Origin: an uncultured Dialister sp.
GTDB lineage: Bacteria > Bacillota > Negativicutes > Veillonellales > Dialisteraceae
Assembly: GCA_900547785.1 (NCBI GenBank)
Contig: URIB01000003.1
Coordinates: 62,001-126,000, forward strand
DNA: 64,000 nucleotides
Direction of reading: 5' to 3'
A program made the position numbers and the translations under genes. This document shows positions 62,048 to 64,000 of this stretch, one piece after another (the stretch's first letter is position 1; every line of letters starts with the position of its first letter). A model generated the notes under the pieces. The model searched no databases, was not told where the DNA came from, and saw only the letters and a program-made list of their open reading frames with translations.

Positions 62048-62913
62048 GTCCGAATCCTCCTTTGGTAGTTGTGCAAAAGGGTTTCCATTGCACGGTAATC
62101 TCTGTCGGGGTGCTTTTTCTTCGCCATTTCTGTCAGCTTAAGGGTCAGGCTGAGATAGCCGGTTCGTTCCGCATCATTCGGCAAATTGTCCAAGTGCTTT
62201 TCTACCGTGGCCGTGTCGCACCGTTCCGCCGCTCCCGTAAGAGCGGCAACGGGTCCGTCTTTGATGATGTGGTCAAGATTGCTTTTCATCAGCGGAGCGA
62301 GCGCTTTGATGGCGTTCTTTTCCGAAAAACCGCAAGACTCCAAAAGTTCTACGCTTTCTTTTGCCAGCGCGCAGACCAGATTGCTGGCAACGGCACAGGC
62401 GGCGTGATAACGCACTTTGTCCGCGCTTGCCAGAATATGGGTCTTTACTCCTAAACGGGTGAGCAAGTCTTTCCAGGCGGAAAGATGAGGTCCGTCGCCT
62501 TCAAGGCAAAAAAAAGCATCCCCCAATTCCTGCCAGCTTTCTTTCTTGCTGCTGACCGGAAAGAGCGGATGAATCGAATATCCGTAGGCGCCGTACTCCT
62601 GAATCTGCGGGAACGCTTCCCCGGCAGATAGAGCACCGGAGGTATGACAGATTTGTTTGCCTGAAATGCCGCAAGTTCTCAGTTTTTCATACACTGAGGT
62701 AATTTCCCCGTCCGGAACCGTCAAAAAAAGCGCATCACTTTCTTTTGCAATGAGTGCTGAAGATTCATAACTTTTTGTGTTTGTGAATGCGGCGGCCTCT
62801 TCGGAAGACTCTCGATGCCTGCTGAAATAGCCGGTCACCGTAATTCCTCCTTCGGTAAAAAACTTACCGAGAGAGAAGCCCACTTTTCCTGCTCCGATAA
62901 AACCAATTTTCAT
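62044..62913 (-). CDS. Rossmann-fold DUF2520 oxidoreductase; possible ketopantoate reductase
   Basis: 289 residues. N-terminal NAD(P)-binding GFIGAGKVGFSLGKFF; SDALFLTVPDGEITSVY; the HPLFPVSS segment at the domain boundary; and the helical DUF2520 domain with HAACAVASNLVCALAKESVELLE. It is translationally coupled to panB, so conversion of ketopantoate to pantoate is an attractive job; alternative ketopantoate reductases unlike PanE (PanG) are known in Firmicutes. I cannot say from sequence that this is one of them. Confidence 0.85.
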   Translation of the reverse strand: MKIGFIGAGKVGFSLGKFFTEGGITVTGYFSRHRESSEEAAAFTNTKSYESSALIAKESDALFLTVPDGEITSVYEKLRTCGISGKQICHTSGALSAGEAFPQIQEYGAYGYSIHPLFPVSSKKESWQELGDAFFCLEGDGPHLSAWKDLLTRLGVKTHILASADKVRYHAACAVASNLVCALAKESVELLESCGFSEKNAIKALAPLMKSNLDHIIKDGPVAALTGAAERCDTATVEKHLDNLPNDAERTGYLSLTLKLTEMAKKKHPDRDYRAMETLLHNYQRRIRT

Positions 62914-63011
62914 AGAATCACCTGACTTTCGTAAAAATACGCGTCCAAGGTGATGCGGCTTTCCATCTTTTCCCGGATGTACGGGAGCATTTCATGCACA
63001 GTCGGTATAAT
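62910..63011 (-). pseudogene. Possible 3' remnant of a gene coupled to the DUF2520 gene
   Basis: A minus-strand frame of at least 33 codons (IPTVHEMLPYIREKMESR... ending QVIL) stops in a TATGA overlap with the DUF2520 start. It has no ribosome site and no long upstream frame, so it looks like the tail of a lost gene. It occupies part of the 300-base gap to the adhesin gene. I do not recognise the family. Confidence 0.35.
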
Positions 63012-63120
63012 TAACGCTAACGAAATATTATCCGCTCAAGTGAAGAATAGCATAGAAGTTACAGTGAGTCAATGAATCAAGGATTTTCCGTATGGTTACT
63101 TATCCTACGTTTACAGATTG

Positions 63121-63149
63121 TTGACATCGTGATATATTCATATTAAAAC
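63121..63149 (+). promoter_or_regulatory. Candidate promoter of the adhesin gene
   Basis: TTGACA (63121-63126), 17-base spacer, TAAAAC (63144-63149). A TATAAT nearby (63151-63156) lacks a -35 at proper spacing. Confidence 0.5.
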
Positions 63150-63200
63150 CTATAATGGTTTAATTTTTTCCAATTTAGTTAATAGTAATTAAATGTTTAT

Positions 63201-63209
63201 GGGGGGGGG
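63201..63209 (+). promoter_or_regulatory. G9 homopolymer tract acting as ribosome site or within the coding start
   Basis: Nine consecutive G followed by TAAG and ATG at 63214. An upstream ATG at 63199 reads through the tract in frame (Met-Gly-Gly-Gly-Lys-Met). Slippage would change either the ribosome-site spacing or the frame of the longer start. Confidence 0.75.
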
Positions 63210-63213
63210 TAAG

Positions 63214-64000
63214 ATGAAATCAAATGTAGGAAAGATAAAAGAAGAATTAAAAAGAGAAAAAATTCTAAAAGTTTTGGTTTCAGCAGCTTTGGCTGTGTTC
63301 TCTACTTCACTTCCGGTGGAGGCGTCTGCTATTGATTTGGGAGACAACTATTCCATCTCTGCGGATTCAGATCATGCTATGTACTGCTATAATAAGATGA
63401 CCGCAGGAGATCATTTGACCGTGACTTTAAAAGGCGCTTCCGGGCAAGGCGTATCAAGTGCCATTTTCGTGTATAAAGAAATGGCGGATTTGACAGTCGG
63501 CAATCATGCCGTGGTAACCACAGATATGACGTCGGAAGGAATGGTCATAAATGATGCAGGCAACCGGGGAATCGGTGTGGAAAAGGGAGCAAGAATGAAA
63601 GTCGGCGATGACCTGAGTGTTTCAGTGACCCAGCATGGTAAATTGACACAAGAGAAAGATCTTTATGGCGTATTTATAAGTAAAAAATCTTCTCTTACTG
63701 TAGGAAATGATGCGCATATTACGGCAAGAGGGATGACGGCGGACAGGACTGATGCACAAGTGCTCGCAATTCAGGGTAAGGAGAGAAGTTCCGTTTCTTT
63801 TGGCGATCGTTTATCTGTAGATGTGGCAGGAAATAAATATGACTATGTAGAAGGTACGTCATTATACGATAAGAGTGTACAGCGCATCGGCAATGATATG
63901 CGGATGAAGGTCAGGGGGACAGAGGCGAAAAATGTTTATGGTTTGATAAATTCGGATTCATACTCGTTTTTGGGGCATCATGCAGATGTGTCTGTGACGG
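63214..64000 (+). CDS. Surface protein with repeated beta-structured passenger, C-terminus beyond window
   Basis: 262 codons visible. A long basic N-region (MKSNVGKIKEELKREKILK) and a signal core end at VEASA. A passenger then repeats a turn-rich unit about every 30-35 residues: DLTVGNHAVVT, RMKVGDDLSVSV, SLTVGNDAHIT, SVSFGDRLSVDV, VQRIGNDMRMKV, YSFLGHHADVSV. This resembles the beta-helix of classical autotransporters or haemagglutinin-like proteins. The barrel or anchor would lie to the right. A G9 tract precedes the start. Function beyond a likely adhesin role is not readable. Confidence 0.75.
   Translation, partial: MKSNVGKIKEELKREKILKVLVSAALAVFSTSLPVEASAIDLGDNYSISADSDHAMYCYNKMTAGDHLTVTLKGASGQGVSSAIFVYKEMADLTVGNHAVVTTDMTSEGMVINDAGNRGIGVEKGARMKVGDDLSVSVTQHGKLTQEKDLYGVFISKKSSLTVGNDAHITARGMTADRTDAQVLAIQGKERSSVSFGDRLSVDVAGNKYDYVEGTSLYDKSVQRIGNDMRMKVRGTEAKNVYGLINSDSYSFLGHHADVSVT

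Noticed and set aside
1..64000. CRISPR array, prophage, integrase or rRNA operon
   Set aside because: No regularly spaced direct repeats, phage structural genes, recombinases or rRNA segments were found. The head repeats of the autotransporter are coding repeats.

Overview
This window looks like chromosome from a diderm Firmicute of the class Negativicutes, Veillonellaceae-like. The genus is my inference, and Dialister or a close relative would fit. Gene content is Firmicute: glmU-prs-pth, two-subunit L-serine dehydratase, DprA and ComM/YifB, scpA-scpB-rluB-cmk-plsC, and an IspH-ribosomal S1 fusion. It also carries outer-membrane genes: an LptD-like protein, a secretin with a PilP-like partner, a trimeric autotransporter, two TonB-dependent receptors and the start of a second surface adhesin. 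Base composition is moderate, with AT-rich intergenic gaps.

Layout. 1-1031: ribD (cut by the left edge) behind an FMN riboswitch. 1052-10619: housekeeping genes on the minus strand (tmk, prs-pth, glmU, a 3D-domain cell-wall protein, trpS, glmS, a Yip1 membrane protein, sppA). 10726-20526: tRNA-Glu, coaX, a birA-bioY operon with a candidate BirA operator over its promoter, then yraN-comM-dprA-topA-trmFO and tRNA-Thr. 20528-22307: an AT-rich insertion with a DUF2254 gene, flanked by a duplicated stretch holding the end of an SDR gene and the tRNA-Thr promoter. 22280-31954: SDR, TPR lipoprotein, ABC-F ATPase, and an envelope operon (two uncharacterised secreted proteins, LptD-like, PilP-like, secretin). 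32068-36378: six tRNAs, sdaAB-sdaAA and an unknown membrane-anchored protein. 36483-40960: a large glutamine synthetase, yqeY, rpsU, a HIT protein, mtaB. 41231-47853: a seven-gene operon from scpA to ispH-rpsA.

The right end, 47.9-64 kb, is different. It reads mostly on the plus strand and is rich in accessory and surface genes: a PLP decarboxylase, rpsD, a large trimeric autotransporter, two TonB receptors, an MFS transporter behind a ZTP riboswitch, dense short repeats, panB with a DUF2520 oxidoreductase, and the beginning of an adhesin.

The most unusual material is in this last part. (1) The two TonB receptor genes share a 5' module: the same promoter type, a structured leader RNA with compensatory base changes that I cannot assign to a known class, and a nearly identical signal peptide carrying a G7 tract. 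(2) Homopolymeric G tracts sit at phase-variation positions in both adhesin genes: G7 in a candidate promoter spacer, and G9 directly before a start codon. (3) A roughly 100-bp inverted repeat brackets the receptor/transporter block. (4) A ZTP riboswitch precedes an OxlT-like transporter. Together these suggest an outer-membrane uptake and adhesion islet under RNA-level and slippage-level control, which is inference from sequence alone.
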